From: CAIVAT01 sp964473485
GTDB lineage: Bacteria; Bacteroidota; Bacteroidia; Bacteroidales; FEN-979
Length of the DNA: 64,000 bases
NCBI GenBank assembly: GCA_964473485.1
Contig: CAYYPH010000006.1
Coordinates: 62,001 to 126,000 of the forward strand
Direction: 5' to 3'
This document shows, piece after piece, positions 34,156-42,987 of this stretch. The translations under genes and the position numbers were made by a program. Each line of letters begins with the position of its first letter. Position 1 is the first letter of the stretch. The notes beneath the pieces were generated by a model. The model was not told the DNA's origin. It worked only from the letters and a program-made list of their open reading frames with translations, and ran no database searches.

Positions 34156-34875
34156 ATGAAACGCATTTTCGTAAACCTTGTGCTCATCCTGCTTGCCGGT
34201 ATCCCGGTGATGGCGCAGGAACTTTCGGTCGATGAACTTCTTTCCAGGTATTACAAGGCCGTTGGCATGGACAAACTGAAAAAGGTGAAGTCGATGGTCA
34301 TGACGGGCCTGATGACCCAGAATGACATCATGCCGGTGAAGGTCTACAGGCTGAGGCCGGACAAATACCTGATGGAATTCGATATTGCCGACCTCACGGC
34401 CTATCAGGGGTACGACGGTACCACGGCCTGGATGACCGCTCCCTGGACCGGGAATCCGAAACCGCAGGTGATGCCGCCCGACAGGGCCGGCGCCATGAAG
34501 ATCACGGCCGAATTCGAAGGAATCCTGTTTGACTGGAAAGCCAAAGGGCACCTGGTGGAACTGGCGGGTAAAGATACTGTTGACCAGGTCATCATGAACA
34601 AACTAAAGATCACGAAGAACGACGGAGGTGTCGAATACCTCTTCCTTGATCCGGCGGACAACCTGATCAAAAAACGGCTATATAACCGGATGATCCGCGG
34701 AAAAGAGACCGCGATGGAAAACTATTACAGCGACTACCGGCCGGTGGAGGGCATCATGTTCGGCTTTAAACAGGATACCCGGATCGGCGGTCAACCTTAC
34801 AATTCATTGCAGTTCGAAACGATCGAGTTAAACAAGGAGGTGGATCCGGGGCTGTTCAGCATGCCGAAGCAATAA
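34156..34875 (+). CDS. LolA-like outer membrane lipoprotein-sorting protein
   Basis: A 239-residue exported protein with a signal peptide ending near VMAQ (residue 21). SVDELLSRYYKAVGMDKLKKVKSMVMTG and the following strands with YRLRPDKYLMEFD and GYDGTTAWM are typical of the LolA-fold proteins annotated as outer membrane lipoprotein-sorting proteins in Bacteroidota. Many of these are not true LolA, so the exact job is open. The start follows a repeat block and no promoter box is evident in it. The next gene starts 45 bases downstream across another short repeat. Confidence 0.8.
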   Translation: MKRIFVNLVLILLAGIPVMAQELSVDELLSRYYKAVGMDKLKKVKSMVMTGLMTQNDIMPVKVYRLRPDKYLMEFDIADLTAYQGYDGTTAWMTAPWTGNPKPQVMPPDRAGAMKITAEFEGILFDWKAKGHLVELAGKDTVDQVIMNKLKITKNDGGVEYLFLDPADNLIKKRLYNRMIRGKETAMENYYSDYRPVEGIMFGFKQDTRIGGQPYNSLQFETIELNKEVDPGLFSMPKQ

Positions 34876-34878
34876 TTC

Positions 34879-34917
34879 TGAAAAATTCAAATGTCAAAAT
34901 TCAAAATGAAAATTGAA
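34879..34917. repeat. Composite repeat, ATTCAAA/ATGTCAAA module
   Basis: Short run of ATTCAAATGTCAAA and related units that ends in the region where an in-frame ATG (34891) would begin the next protein with repeat-derived residues. This supports the later ATG at 34921. Confidence 0.75.
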
Positions 34918-34920
34918 GGG

Positions 34921-36825
34921 ATGAGATATTTGGTAACCTCCTGCAGGCTGGGCGTTGTTTTGTCAGCCTTCATGGTGTGCGCTTTTTCATTTACCGGGCT
35001 GATGGCCCAGGAAAACATCATCCCGTTCGATACGGCTAACTGGTTGTTCCTGGATGGGTCGCCCGTCGAATTCATGGGCAGGCCTGCGCTCAAAGGCAGC
35101 GCCATCCTGAAAAACCGGACGCTGACCGATGGCATCGTTGAGTTCGACATGGCTGTGACGGGCCAGCGCTCCTACCCGGGAGTACTGTTCAGGATCACCA
35201 CGGATGACAATTACGAAAGGATCTACATCCGTCCGCATCTCCCGGTCACGTTCCAGAACGTGATCCAATACGTATCGACCTTCAACGACATCGATTCATG
35301 GCAGTTGTATAACGGACCCGGGTACACTGCAAGCGCTGCCATCCCTAAAAACGAATGGTTTCATGTGAAGCTGGAATTCAGCGGTGGGCAGGCGCGGTTG
35401 TTCCTGAAAGAAGAGGTCCGTCCGGCGCTGGAGGTTCCGCACCTTGGTCACGGGGCCGTGAGCGGAAGGGTCGGTCTTTCGGGGCCGGCCGACGGCAGTG
35501 CATACTTTTCCAACTTCTCATGCCGCGAAAACAAATCGCTGGTCTTTGAACCCCCGGTGCTGCAGGAGGTTCCATACGGCACCCTCCAGGCATGGGAGAT
35601 CTCGCAGGTTTTCAAAGCAGCGCTGATCAACAACGAGGTGCACCCTGAAAAGCAGGGATTGGAGGATGTGCAGTGGAAAGCCGCTACCTGCAGGCCCGAC
35701 GGCATCGTCGACATCTCACGATACCATCCCCGGGCAGGGAACTCACCCGACCTGGTCATGGCCAGGGCTACCGTTGTTTCCGAAAAGGATGAGCACAGGC
35801 TTTTCTCATTCGGATACAGCGATCTCATCTCCGTATTCCTGAACGGGGAGTTGGTTTTCATCGGCAACAGCAGTTACATGAGCCGCGATCCATCTTTCCA
35901 GGGAATTGTCGGCCTGAACGACTACATCAACCTGCCGCTGAAAAAGGGGAACAATGAATTGATGCTCATGGTGACCGAATCGTTCGGTGGCTGGGGGTTC
36001 ATTTTCCGTGATTGCAGCGCCATCTACCTCGACAGCCAGGTGACGCGCGGGTGGGAGATCAGGAACCGCTTCAGGTATCCCGAATCGGCCGAATATGATC
36101 CGAAACGGGGAGTCATCTATATTTCGAATTATTACCTCGATGCAGGCGGGTCCATCGCGAAGGTCAGGCCCGACGGTACGCTCGAAGAGGCCGAATGGGT
36201 CAGGGGGGTCTTCCAGCCTTCGGGGTTGTGCATGTCGGGCGACCGTTTGTACGCGGTTGGCAGGCAGGCCCTGGTGGAGATCGACCCCGACAAAGGCGCC
36301 ATCGTCAACCGTTATCCGTTCCCGGGGCCGGGACTGCCCAACGACGTCTGTGCCTCGGACGATGGTGAACTCTACATCACCGACAGTTTCAAAGGCCGCA
36401 TCTACCGTCTGAAAGAGGGAAAGATGGAAATATGGCTCGAAAGTCCGGAACTTGCCAGGGTCAACGGGATCCTTTATGAAAACGGACGAATCCTGGCCGG
36501 AACTTCGGCTGATGGCTGTGTCAGGATCATCGACCCTGCAACAAAGAAGATCAGTGTGCTCGCCTGCATCGGCAGCGGAAGCATCATCGACGGAATGGCC
36601 TCCGACGGTAAGGGCAATTACCTGGTGTGTGATTTCAGCGGAAAGGTATTCCGGGTCAATACTTCCGGTGAGAAGCAACTGCTTATCAATACCACGGCTG
36701 CAGGCATTTCGCTGGCCGCGTTCTGTTACATTCCCGAAACCGGCATGCTCGTCGCCCCCACCCTTTATGACAACCGGGTCATCACCTTCAGGTTCAAGGC
36801 AACAGAGCAAAAAAGCGGTAAATAA
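34921..36825 (+). CDS. Exported protein with LamG-like and SMP-30/NHL-like propeller regions
   Basis: A 634-residue exported protein; the signal segment (about residues 8-29) ends near GLMAQE. The N-terminal 180 residues look like a concanavalin-type laminin-G or family-16-like beta sandwich (FDMAVTGQRSYPGVLFRI, FHVKLEFSGGQARLF). From about residue 380 the pattern YDPKRGVIYISNYY, GDRLYAVGRQALVEIDPD and NDVCASDDGELYITDSF indicates a six-bladed propeller like SMP-30 or NHL proteins. No catalytic metal ligands can be assigned with confidence. I prefer the ATG at 34921 because codons from 34891 to 34920 derive from the repeat. Confidence 0.8.
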   Translation: MRYLVTSCRLGVVLSAFMVCAFSFTGLMAQENIIPFDTANWLFLDGSPVEFMGRPALKGSAILKNRTLTDGIVEFDMAVTGQRSYPGVLFRITTDDNYERIYIRPHLPVTFQNVIQYVSTFNDIDSWQLYNGPGYTASAAIPKNEWFHVKLEFSGGQARLFLKEEVRPALEVPHLGHGAVSGRVGLSGPADGSAYFSNFSCRENKSLVFEPPVLQEVPYGTLQAWEISQVFKAALINNEVHPEKQGLEDVQWKAATCRPDGIVDISRYHPRAGNSPDLVMARATVVSEKDEHRLFSFGYSDLISVFLNGELVFIGNSSYMSRDPSFQGIVGLNDYINLPLKKGNNELMLMVTESFGGWGFIFRDCSAIYLDSQVTRGWEIRNRFRYPESAEYDPKRGVIYISNYYLDAGGSIAKVRPDGTLEEAEWVRGVFQPSGLCMSGDRLYAVGRQALVEIDPDKGAIVNRYPFPGPGLPNDVCASDDGELYITDSFKGRIYRLKEGKMEIWLESPELARVNGILYENGRILAGTSADGCVRIIDPATKKISVLACIGSGSIIDGMASDGKGNYLVCDFSGKVFRVNTSGEKQLLINTTAAGISLAAFCYIPETGMLVAPTLYDNRVITFRFKATEQKSGK

Positions 36826-36911
36826 GGTTGTGGGAGGGAAATGGCTTTCCCTTTGCAAAATGATTTCATCTGTCAATAATTTTGCTTAATGGTCAGATAG
36901 AACGGTAAGTT

Positions 36912-38432
36912 CTACCTGATGAGTGTCAGCGTTCCGCGGAATCGTTGTTCTTTCGACAGACGGAAGGTGATGGTCCATACGTAAGTACCTTCGGGGCACG
37001 GCTGCCCGCGGAAGGTGCCGTCCCATCCTGCGTTAAGGTCGTGGGTTTCGCAGACCAGCACACCCCAGCGATCGAAGACCTGCATCAGCACGTACTCCTG
37101 CTGTTCGAAACCCGCTATCCGGAACCGGTCGTTAAGTCCATCGCCGTTCGGCGTGAAAGCATTCGGGAACCATGACCCGAAACTGTAGACCATCACGGTA
37201 TCGGACGAGGAGCACCCTTTAAAATCGGTGACTTCGACCCAGTACTTGCCGCCACCGGAAACCCGGATAACGGAATCGGCCGACCCGTCGGACCACTGGT
37301 AGAGATCAAAGCCCCCTCCGGCATGCAACAAAATTCCCGTTCCCGGTTCGGTATAAACAGGTTCACCCAGTTCAATCCTTGGTTTTGGGTTGACGGTGAT
37401 CTCATAGACTGTATCCGTTGGCGTGCACCCAACGGCCGTAACGCTCACCCGGTAGTCCAACACGGAGGTAAAAGACTGGTTGAGGCTGAGTTGCTGATGG
37501 ATGGAATCACCGCTACCCGGTGAGTACCCGGTAACATTCCCGCTTGCATCTGACGGTTGCCAGGCAAACATGGCGCGGGTGATGTTTGAAACAAGGATAA
37601 CATCTGTCGTATCACCGGAACAAACGGAAGCACCTGCAGGATCATTTACCAGGCGGGCAACGGTTTCTATTTTCAGCACCACGCTATCGATGTCGGCACT
37701 GCCGCATTGGTCGTTCGCTTCAACAATGTACTGATGGGTTCCCTGCAAAGGGGCCACAGTAATGGTGCTGTCGTTTTCCTGCCCCGTGTTCCAGGAGAAG
37801 GTGAACGGCCCGATGCCGCCATCCACGTGGGCAACAAACCGGTTTAGTTGCCCGGGACAGGAGGTGACATCCTCTCCCACGTCAACCGAGATCTCCGAAC
37901 GGTCTCTTATCACTATGGTATAAGTGCTGTCAGTAATTCCTCTGAACACTGCATCCATGATCCGGATCTCAACGGTTTCGGTACCTTCCTGCAATGTGTC
38001 GGCAAGTGGCCGGATAACAATGGATGCGCTGTCATCTCCAGCTTGAAAATTGACAAAGTCGTTTACTGCCAGGTAATCTTCGCCCATGACTGCACTCCCC
38101 GCAATCGTAAAGCCGATGCCTGTGGCTGTGGTCGCCGGGGTTTCAAGCAGGAACGCCACCACGATATCGTTACAACCTTCAATGGCGTCGTTACCGGCAT
38201 TCGGGTTGGAGGCAAAAAGCCTGACGGTGAATGCAATCCCGGAGAAGTCGCCGGAGGGATGAAGGGTTTGATTATCATGAAGGACTGAAGTATTGACAGA
38301 AGAGGCAACCAGGTGTGACAGTCCCGGGCTGGTGAAATAGCATAAAAGTGCCAGAAACAGGGTTCCGATGCGGTGAACACGGTTTTTAATAACAAAAAGG
38401 TTAAATTGGGATTGCCGATCAACCAGTTTCAT
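36912..38432 (-). CDS. T9SS cargo with gliding-motility-type C-terminal domain (type B)
   Basis: A 506-residue surface or secreted protein. A hydrophobic signal region lies at about residues 20-45. Residues about 60-175 resemble a Calx-beta domain (SIVIRPLADTLQEGTETVEIRI). Two or three immunoglobulin-like or PKD-like modules follow, containing SCPGQLNRFVAHVDGG and ASVCSGDTTDVILV. The last 90 residues, starting at FPNAFTPNGDGLNDRF and ending RFRGTLTLIR, are the CHU_C-type domain used as a type B sorting signal by the type IX secretion system. A -7 box (TACCTTTG, minus strand) at 38511-38518 gives a leader of roughly 70 bases. Confidence 0.9.
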   Translation of the reverse strand: MKLVDRQSQFNLFVIKNRVHRIGTLFLALLCYFTSPGLSHLVASSVNTSVLHDNQTLHPSGDFSGIAFTVRLFASNPNAGNDAIEGCNDIVVAFLLETPATTATGIGFTIAGSAVMGEDYLAVNDFVNFQAGDDSASIVIRPLADTLQEGTETVEIRIMDAVFRGITDSTYTIVIRDRSEISVDVGEDVTSCPGQLNRFVAHVDGGIGPFTFSWNTGQENDSTITVAPLQGTHQYIVEANDQCGSADIDSVVLKIETVARLVNDPAGASVCSGDTTDVILVSNITRAMFAWQPSDASGNVTGYSPGSGDSIHQQLSLNQSFTSVLDYRVSVTAVGCTPTDTVYEITVNPKPRIELGEPVYTEPGTGILLHAGGGFDLYQWSDGSADSVIRVSGGGKYWVEVTDFKGCSSSDTVMVYSFGSWFPNAFTPNGDGLNDRFRIAGFEQQEYVLMQVFDRWGVLVCETHDLNAGWDGTFRGQPCPEGTYVWTITFRLSKEQRFRGTLTLIR

Positions 38433-38733
38433 TCAGAACAAGCAGAAAAACAGTTTATGATGAGCCAGTTACCCGGTTTTACCGGGTATCCGGTTTGCCG
38501 GAGCGGAGTGCAAAGGTAGCAATTATTCGTATATCTAAGGGTATCATCATTGCAAGACATCCGGAAGATCGTTCTGACTCCTGATATTCCAGCTCACCGA
38601 TTAAAGTTCCGGTTCTGCCGGATTATTTGCCGGATGCATCGAATTCAAATGTGCTTTGCCAACAGATGGCATAATACTTTCCTATCTTTGCTATTCACAT
38701 GATATTGAACCATATATAAAGAACACCATCAAA
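38433..38733. promoter_or_regulatory. Divergent promoter region with hairpin
   Basis: The 301-base gap between two divergent genes holds TACCTTTG on the minus strand (38511-38518) for the leftward gene and TATCTTTG on the plus strand (38693-38700) for the rightward gene. In the leftward leader, ACCCGGT-TTT-ACCGGGT (38471-38487) is a perfect 7-base hairpin without T tract. No gene is seen in the gap. Confidence 0.55.
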
Positions 38734-40761
38734 ATGCAAAATCCAGTAAAAAATACCATTACGCTGCCGATTCTGCTGATATCCATCACAATGGGTTGTA
38801 ATATCGGATTTTCACAGAGAAGCAACAAAGGAATATCACCAGGAGTGAAAGCAACGCCTGTTGCCTCCGGGTCTTTAGCCTCACTGGCAAAGACAATCCC
38901 TGTTGCCCCACCGGCATCTCCATCGTGGAGGAATCAGATGGAGCAACATTACGGCCCGGTAAAATATGAGTTTCCGGTGCCGGTTTCTCCTGGTCGGGTC
39001 GATGAAAACTTCACAACCATAAAACAAACCGGCAAGCCATCCGAAAACAGGGGCCCCGGATCACTGCCGGCAGGGGTTAAAACAGAGCAAAAGGGAACGT
39101 CCGTTTCGGCAGTACCCCTGCTCATGAACTTCGAGGGGATCTCAAATGTAAACAACTCCCCCAACCCGGATACCGACGGAGAGGCCGGTCCGCAGCATTA
39201 TGTTCAGATGGTCAAATATTCTTTTGCCGTGTGGGCTAAGGATGGAACACTCCTCTATGGTCCGGCCAATACCAAAACATTATGGGACCATATTCCCGGG
39301 CCATGGAACGCGCTCCAGTATTACACCGATCCTATCGTGGTTTATGATCACCTTGCAGATCGCTGGCTGGTAAGCGCCATGGTGTATGACATCCCGGTCC
39401 AATACTATGAGATGGTGGCCGTTTCACAGACTGCTGACCCAACGGGAGGCTGGCACTGTTACGTTTATTCCTTCGATAACATGCCTGATTACCCGAAGTT
39501 CGGGGTGTGGCCCGACGGATACTACATGACGGTCAATGAAGCCCGCATCGATGCGACCTATGTCAGTGAATTTGCCGGATTAACCGTCATGGTGTTTAAC
39601 CGTGAAGACATGATGACGGGAGCCGTTTCACCCCGTTCGCTTCGCTTTCACGTGCCGGCGACCGACACCGGATTTTATTCCAGTCCGTCGTGTTTCCTTC
39701 CTGCCGACCTCGACGGGCAGATGCCTCCGGTGGGAACGCCCAACTATCTTGCCAGTATCAGGGACGACACGATGGGATATCCCGAAGACGAACTCTGGAT
39801 ATGGAAATGCACCGTGAACTGGGATGACACCACCCAATGCAACCTCGCGCAGGACACTATTCTCGCCGTAGAACCCTTTACCGGGAACATCAACGATATC
39901 AATGCGAATACTATCAGGCAGCCTAATACGAATTACCGGATCTTCACGATGGGCGACCGGCTGATGCACCGGTTGCAATACCGGAACTTCGGCACACACC
40001 AGTCGCTGATAACCAATCACACCATTCAGGTTACACCGGATGAACATGCAGGCATACGATGGTATGAGGTTCGCAGGCAGGGAAGCCAATGGACCCTTCA
40101 TCAGCAGGGAACCTACTGCCCGGATAATGATGACCGCTGGATGGGCAGTGTTTCGATGGATGTTAACGGGAACATGGCACTTGGGTACAGTGTTTCCGGT
40201 CAGACCACCTATCCTTCCATACGGGTCACAGGGCGGAAGGCCGAAGATCCGTTAAACCAGATGACCTTTGCCGAGACTGAGATCATGACCGGGACCGGGA
40301 ACCAGGTCGTCAATACCCGATGGGGCGATTACAGTTGCATGACCCTTGATCCTTCCGATGAATTGATCTTCTGGTACACCCAGCAATACACAAAAACCTC
40401 AGGGCCATTGGGATGGAGCACACGCATTGCATCATTCAGCCTCGACACGGCCATGGTGGGGATAACCGCAAAGGATCCTGCCAAAATTGATTTTGCAATA
40501 TTTCCCAATCCCTCTGCCGGAGTAGTCTTTGTTCATATCAGTCTCGCGGAAGCATCTCCGGTGGTCATCGTTCTTTCCGATTTGTCCGGAAAAAGTCACC
40601 GGTTATCCGAAACAGGGAAGATCCTGGAGAAAGGGGAACACACCATCTGTGTCAATCCGTCCATCGTCTGGCCCCATGGTCCAAAAACCAGCAGATTGGC
40701 AATGTTAACGGTCATTGCCTGCAATCAAAGTATTTCCAGGAAATTGCTGCTGATCGAATAG
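38734..40761 (+). CDS. Large exported protein with T9SS C-terminal sorting domain (type A)
   Basis: A 675-residue exported protein of unknown function. The start is taken as ATG 38734 because the frame's earlier ATG at 38656 lies before the TATCTTTG box at 38693. The signal segment covers about residues 9-27 and ends near GFSQ. The central part has DGEAGPQHYVQMVKYSFAVW, DPIVVYDHLADRWLVSAM and YPKFGVWPDGYYMTVNE, a pattern I recall from Bacteroidota secreted proteins without a known activity. The C-terminus, from IDFAIFPNPSAGVVFV to RKLLLIE, is a type A sorting domain. Confidence 0.85.
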   Translation: MQNPVKNTITLPILLISITMGCNIGFSQRSNKGISPGVKATPVASGSLASLAKTIPVAPPASPSWRNQMEQHYGPVKYEFPVPVSPGRVDENFTTIKQTGKPSENRGPGSLPAGVKTEQKGTSVSAVPLLMNFEGISNVNNSPNPDTDGEAGPQHYVQMVKYSFAVWAKDGTLLYGPANTKTLWDHIPGPWNALQYYTDPIVVYDHLADRWLVSAMVYDIPVQYYEMVAVSQTADPTGGWHCYVYSFDNMPDYPKFGVWPDGYYMTVNEARIDATYVSEFAGLTVMVFNREDMMTGAVSPRSLRFHVPATDTGFYSSPSCFLPADLDGQMPPVGTPNYLASIRDDTMGYPEDELWIWKCTVNWDDTTQCNLAQDTILAVEPFTGNINDINANTIRQPNTNYRIFTMGDRLMHRLQYRNFGTHQSLITNHTIQVTPDEHAGIRWYEVRRQGSQWTLHQQGTYCPDNDDRWMGSVSMDVNGNMALGYSVSGQTTYPSIRVTGRKAEDPLNQMTFAETEIMTGTGNQVVNTRWGDYSCMTLDPSDELIFWYTQQYTKTSGPLGWSTRIASFSLDTAMVGITAKDPAKIDFAIFPNPSAGVVFVHISLAEASPVVIVLSDLSGKSHRLSETGKILEKGEHTICVNPSIVWPHGPKTSRLAMLTVIACNQSISRKLLLIE

Positions 40762-40834
40762 TTCAGACCGATCCCGGTTGCAAACACTCTTCCTGGCCCG
40801 AATACAACCCCATTTTCCATTCCCATACGGCGGG

Positions 40835-41386
40835 CTACCTGGCCAGTGATAACTTAACGATCAGATCATCAACAGCCCCGACCATTTCGGACCTGCCTTC
40901 CAGGTCGCCTGCATCATAGGCCTCCACACACAATGCACCGCAATATCCGATCTCCAGTGTTTCGAAGATCCTTCGGAACATGGCGATGGCAAGGTCACAG
41001 TCGTCCTCACCCGAGCCGGCCGGAAGGATCAGGGCAGCCTTTTTACCGGCCAGGCGCCGGTTCTTGAAATAGGGACGCAGCCGGTCGATCATGAGCTTCA
41101 TGGTGGCTGTGACCGAATACCAGTAAATGGGTGTGGCGAAGATCAACACCCCGGCCTCGTCCATTTTCCGGTAAAGCAACTGCATGTCGTCATTGACATT
41201 GCATTCAAGGTTACCGGTTTTACATGCACGACAGTCGGTGCAGGCACTTATCTTACAATCGTATAGTCTGGTGATATTGCATGCGACCCCTGATTGCTCA
41301 AGAGTCTCTGCCAACATGGCCGATAAAAAGGAGGTATTCCCGCTTTTTCTCGGACTGCCGGTAAAAATTTCAACCTTTTTGTTCAT
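40835..41386 (-). CDS. Flavodoxin-family NAD(P)H-dependent FMN oxidoreductase, iron-sulfur flavoprotein-like
   Basis: A 183-residue cytosolic flavoprotein. EIFTGSPRKSGNTSFL at residues 6-21 is the phosphate-binding loop of the NADPH-dependent FMN reductase family, and ATPIYWYSVTATMKLMIDR is the second flavin loop. The cysteine-rich segment CKISACTDCRACKTGNLEC (from residue 44) resembles the compact motif of iron-sulfur flavoproteins from anaerobes, so an extra [4Fe-4S] cluster is likely. The physiological substrate is unknown. It is divergent from the PQQ-type propeller gene and stands alone. Confidence 0.9.
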   Translation of the reverse strand: MNKKVEIFTGSPRKSGNTSFLSAMLAETLEQSGVACNITRLYDCKISACTDCRACKTGNLECNVNDDMQLLYRKMDEAGVLIFATPIYWYSVTATMKLMIDRLRPYFKNRRLAGKKAALILPAGSGEDDCDLAIAMFRRIFETLEIGYCGALCVEAYDAGDLEGRSEMVGAVDDLIVKLSLAR

Positions 41387-41501
41387 CTGTTTAAAAATAT
41401 CCTGAAATTTGAGGTACCTTAAAATGGTTTTTCCACAGGAGGTACCGTCTCAGCAAAATTACCAAAGTTATCTATCGTATCCATCCATTAAATGTTTAAT
41501 C

Positions 41502-42755
41502 ATGAATTCATTATTGAACAGGGTCAGGATTACGCTGACCACCTTATGCCTGTTTGGCTTCATTTCTCAGGCGCTACCTCAGGTACAGGCCCAATGGCGC
41601 GGCAATGACCGCAGGGGAATTTACTCTGAGCCTACGTCACTTGAATCATGGCCCACTACGGGTCCGAAACTTCTCTGGTCTTCCCGTGAGGTCGGTTCGG
41701 GGTATGGATCGCCGGTTTGTCTCGACGGGAAACTCTACATCTGCGGAGCGATTGGCGAAGATGCATGGCTTTTCGAGTTCGACAAAACAGGCAAGCTTTT
41801 ACGCAAGGCGTCCTTTGGCAAAGAGTGGGTGGTGAACTACCCGGGGTCGCGCATGTCGCCGACCATTGCCGGGGGATTGATCTATGTCAGCACAGGACAG
41901 GGGGCACTTGTATGCATCGACCTGGCTACTTTTAAGGAAAAATGGAGACTCGACAACCGGCCGGGGTTCCAGATCATGCCTTTGTACGGTCATTCGGAGT
42001 CGCCGGCAGTCGATGGCGATTTGGTGTTCTTCACTCCGGGTGGAAAGGATACCGGTGTGGTTGCATTAAACCGGTTCACGGGGAAAATAGTATGGGGTTG
42101 TCCCGGCGACGGAGAGCGGCAGGGGTACAACTCGCCCCTGATCATCAGACTCCCGCAACGCACCATCCTGGTGACCTTTTCAGCATATGCCCTAATGGGG
42201 ATCGATGCAAAAACCGGTAAACTGCTCTGGACTCATCCCCAGGACAACATCCCGGTCTCCGAGCGGAAGTTGGGCAACGGCGACACACACAGTAACACCA
42301 TCTGGTACGAGAACGGGGCCATCTATTACCTGGCCGGCGACGGTAACGGCGCGGTACGGCTGATCCTTGGCCCCGACGGCGGCAGCATAAAGCAGGTGTG
42401 GCGAAACCAGACCGTGGATAATTACATGAGCGGCTTCATCAAGCAGGGGAACCTTCTTTTCACGGGCAGCGATACAAGAAAGGCCCTTATCAGTGTTGAC
42501 ATCACCACCGGAGAAGTCAAAAGCATCCTGAAATGCGGCATGGGAGCGCTGATTTCGGATGGCAGGATGCTCTATTATTACACCCACCGCGGCGAGATGA
42601 ACCTGGTCAAGCCGACCGCGACGGGACTGGAACTTTTGAGCGCCTTCAAAGTACCGTTGGGCAACCAGGAACATTTCTCACATCCGGTGATCGATCGCGG
42701 CGTTCTGTACATCAGGCATGGGGATGCGCTGATGGCGTATGAGATCGGGAATTAA
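41502..42755 (+). CDS. Exported PQQ-type beta-propeller protein (copy 2)
   Basis: A 417-residue paralogue of the gene at 32566. The signal segment (about 8-29) ends at QVQAQ, and the mature part starts WRGNDRRGIYSEP. Propeller repeats include LIYVSTGQGALVCIDLATFKEKW and VVALNRFTGKIVWGCPGDGE. The frame is open further upstream to 41409, but the residues before the ATG at 41502 have no signal-like character, whereas a clean signal peptide begins there. The end carries the same RHGDALMAYE motif as copy 1. A composite repeat starts at its stop, as with copy 1. Confidence 0.86.
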   Translation: MNSLLNRVRITLTTLCLFGFISQALPQVQAQWRGNDRRGIYSEPTSLESWPTTGPKLLWSSREVGSGYGSPVCLDGKLYICGAIGEDAWLFEFDKTGKLLRKASFGKEWVVNYPGSRMSPTIAGGLIYVSTGQGALVCIDLATFKEKWRLDNRPGFQIMPLYGHSESPAVDGDLVFFTPGGKDTGVVALNRFTGKIVWGCPGDGERQGYNSPLIIRLPQRTILVTFSAYALMGIDAKTGKLLWTHPQDNIPVSERKLGNGDTHSNTIWYENGAIYYLAGDGNGAVRLILGPDGGSIKQVWRNQTVDNYMSGFIKQGNLLFTGSDTRKALISVDITTGEVKSILKCGMGALISDGRMLYYYTHRGEMNLVKPTATGLELLSAFKVPLGNQEHFSHPVIDRGVLYIRHGDALMAYEIGN

Positions 42756-42858
42756 AATTCAAATGAGGGATTAGTGATTAGCGATTAGCGAATAGGGAAA
42801 GATCATTCACTCATTCACTCATTCACTCATTCACTCATTCACTCATTCACTCATTCAA
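42755..42858. repeat. Composite intergenic repeat, GATTAGC variant
   Basis: Plus strand order: ATTCAAA (one unit), AGGGATTAGTGATTAGCGATTAGCGAATAGGGAAAG-type segment made of 7-base GAWTAGS units, then about nine ATTCACTC units. This is the same order as the minus strand at 55.6 kb. The next 129 bases (42859-42987) before the convergent gene show nothing I can identify. Confidence 0.92.
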
Positions 42859-42987
42859 TTTTCCGGGTCTACATGAAAAATGACCTCGCTCCAGAGACAA
42901 GACACGTCCTTGCTGCACTCTCCTCCTCGCTGATAGTCAGGCACAACATGGCGGAGGCAACAACACGCTGAGCAATTCCGTGCCCTT

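Noticed and set aside
35806..36876. Long minus-strand frame opposite the propeller protein gene
   Set aside because: Antisense shadow; the plus strand has a signal peptide and propeller repeats.
38471..38487. Intrinsic terminator at the ACCCGGT/ACCGGGT hairpin
   Set aside because: No T tract follows on either strand, so it is described only as a leader hairpin.
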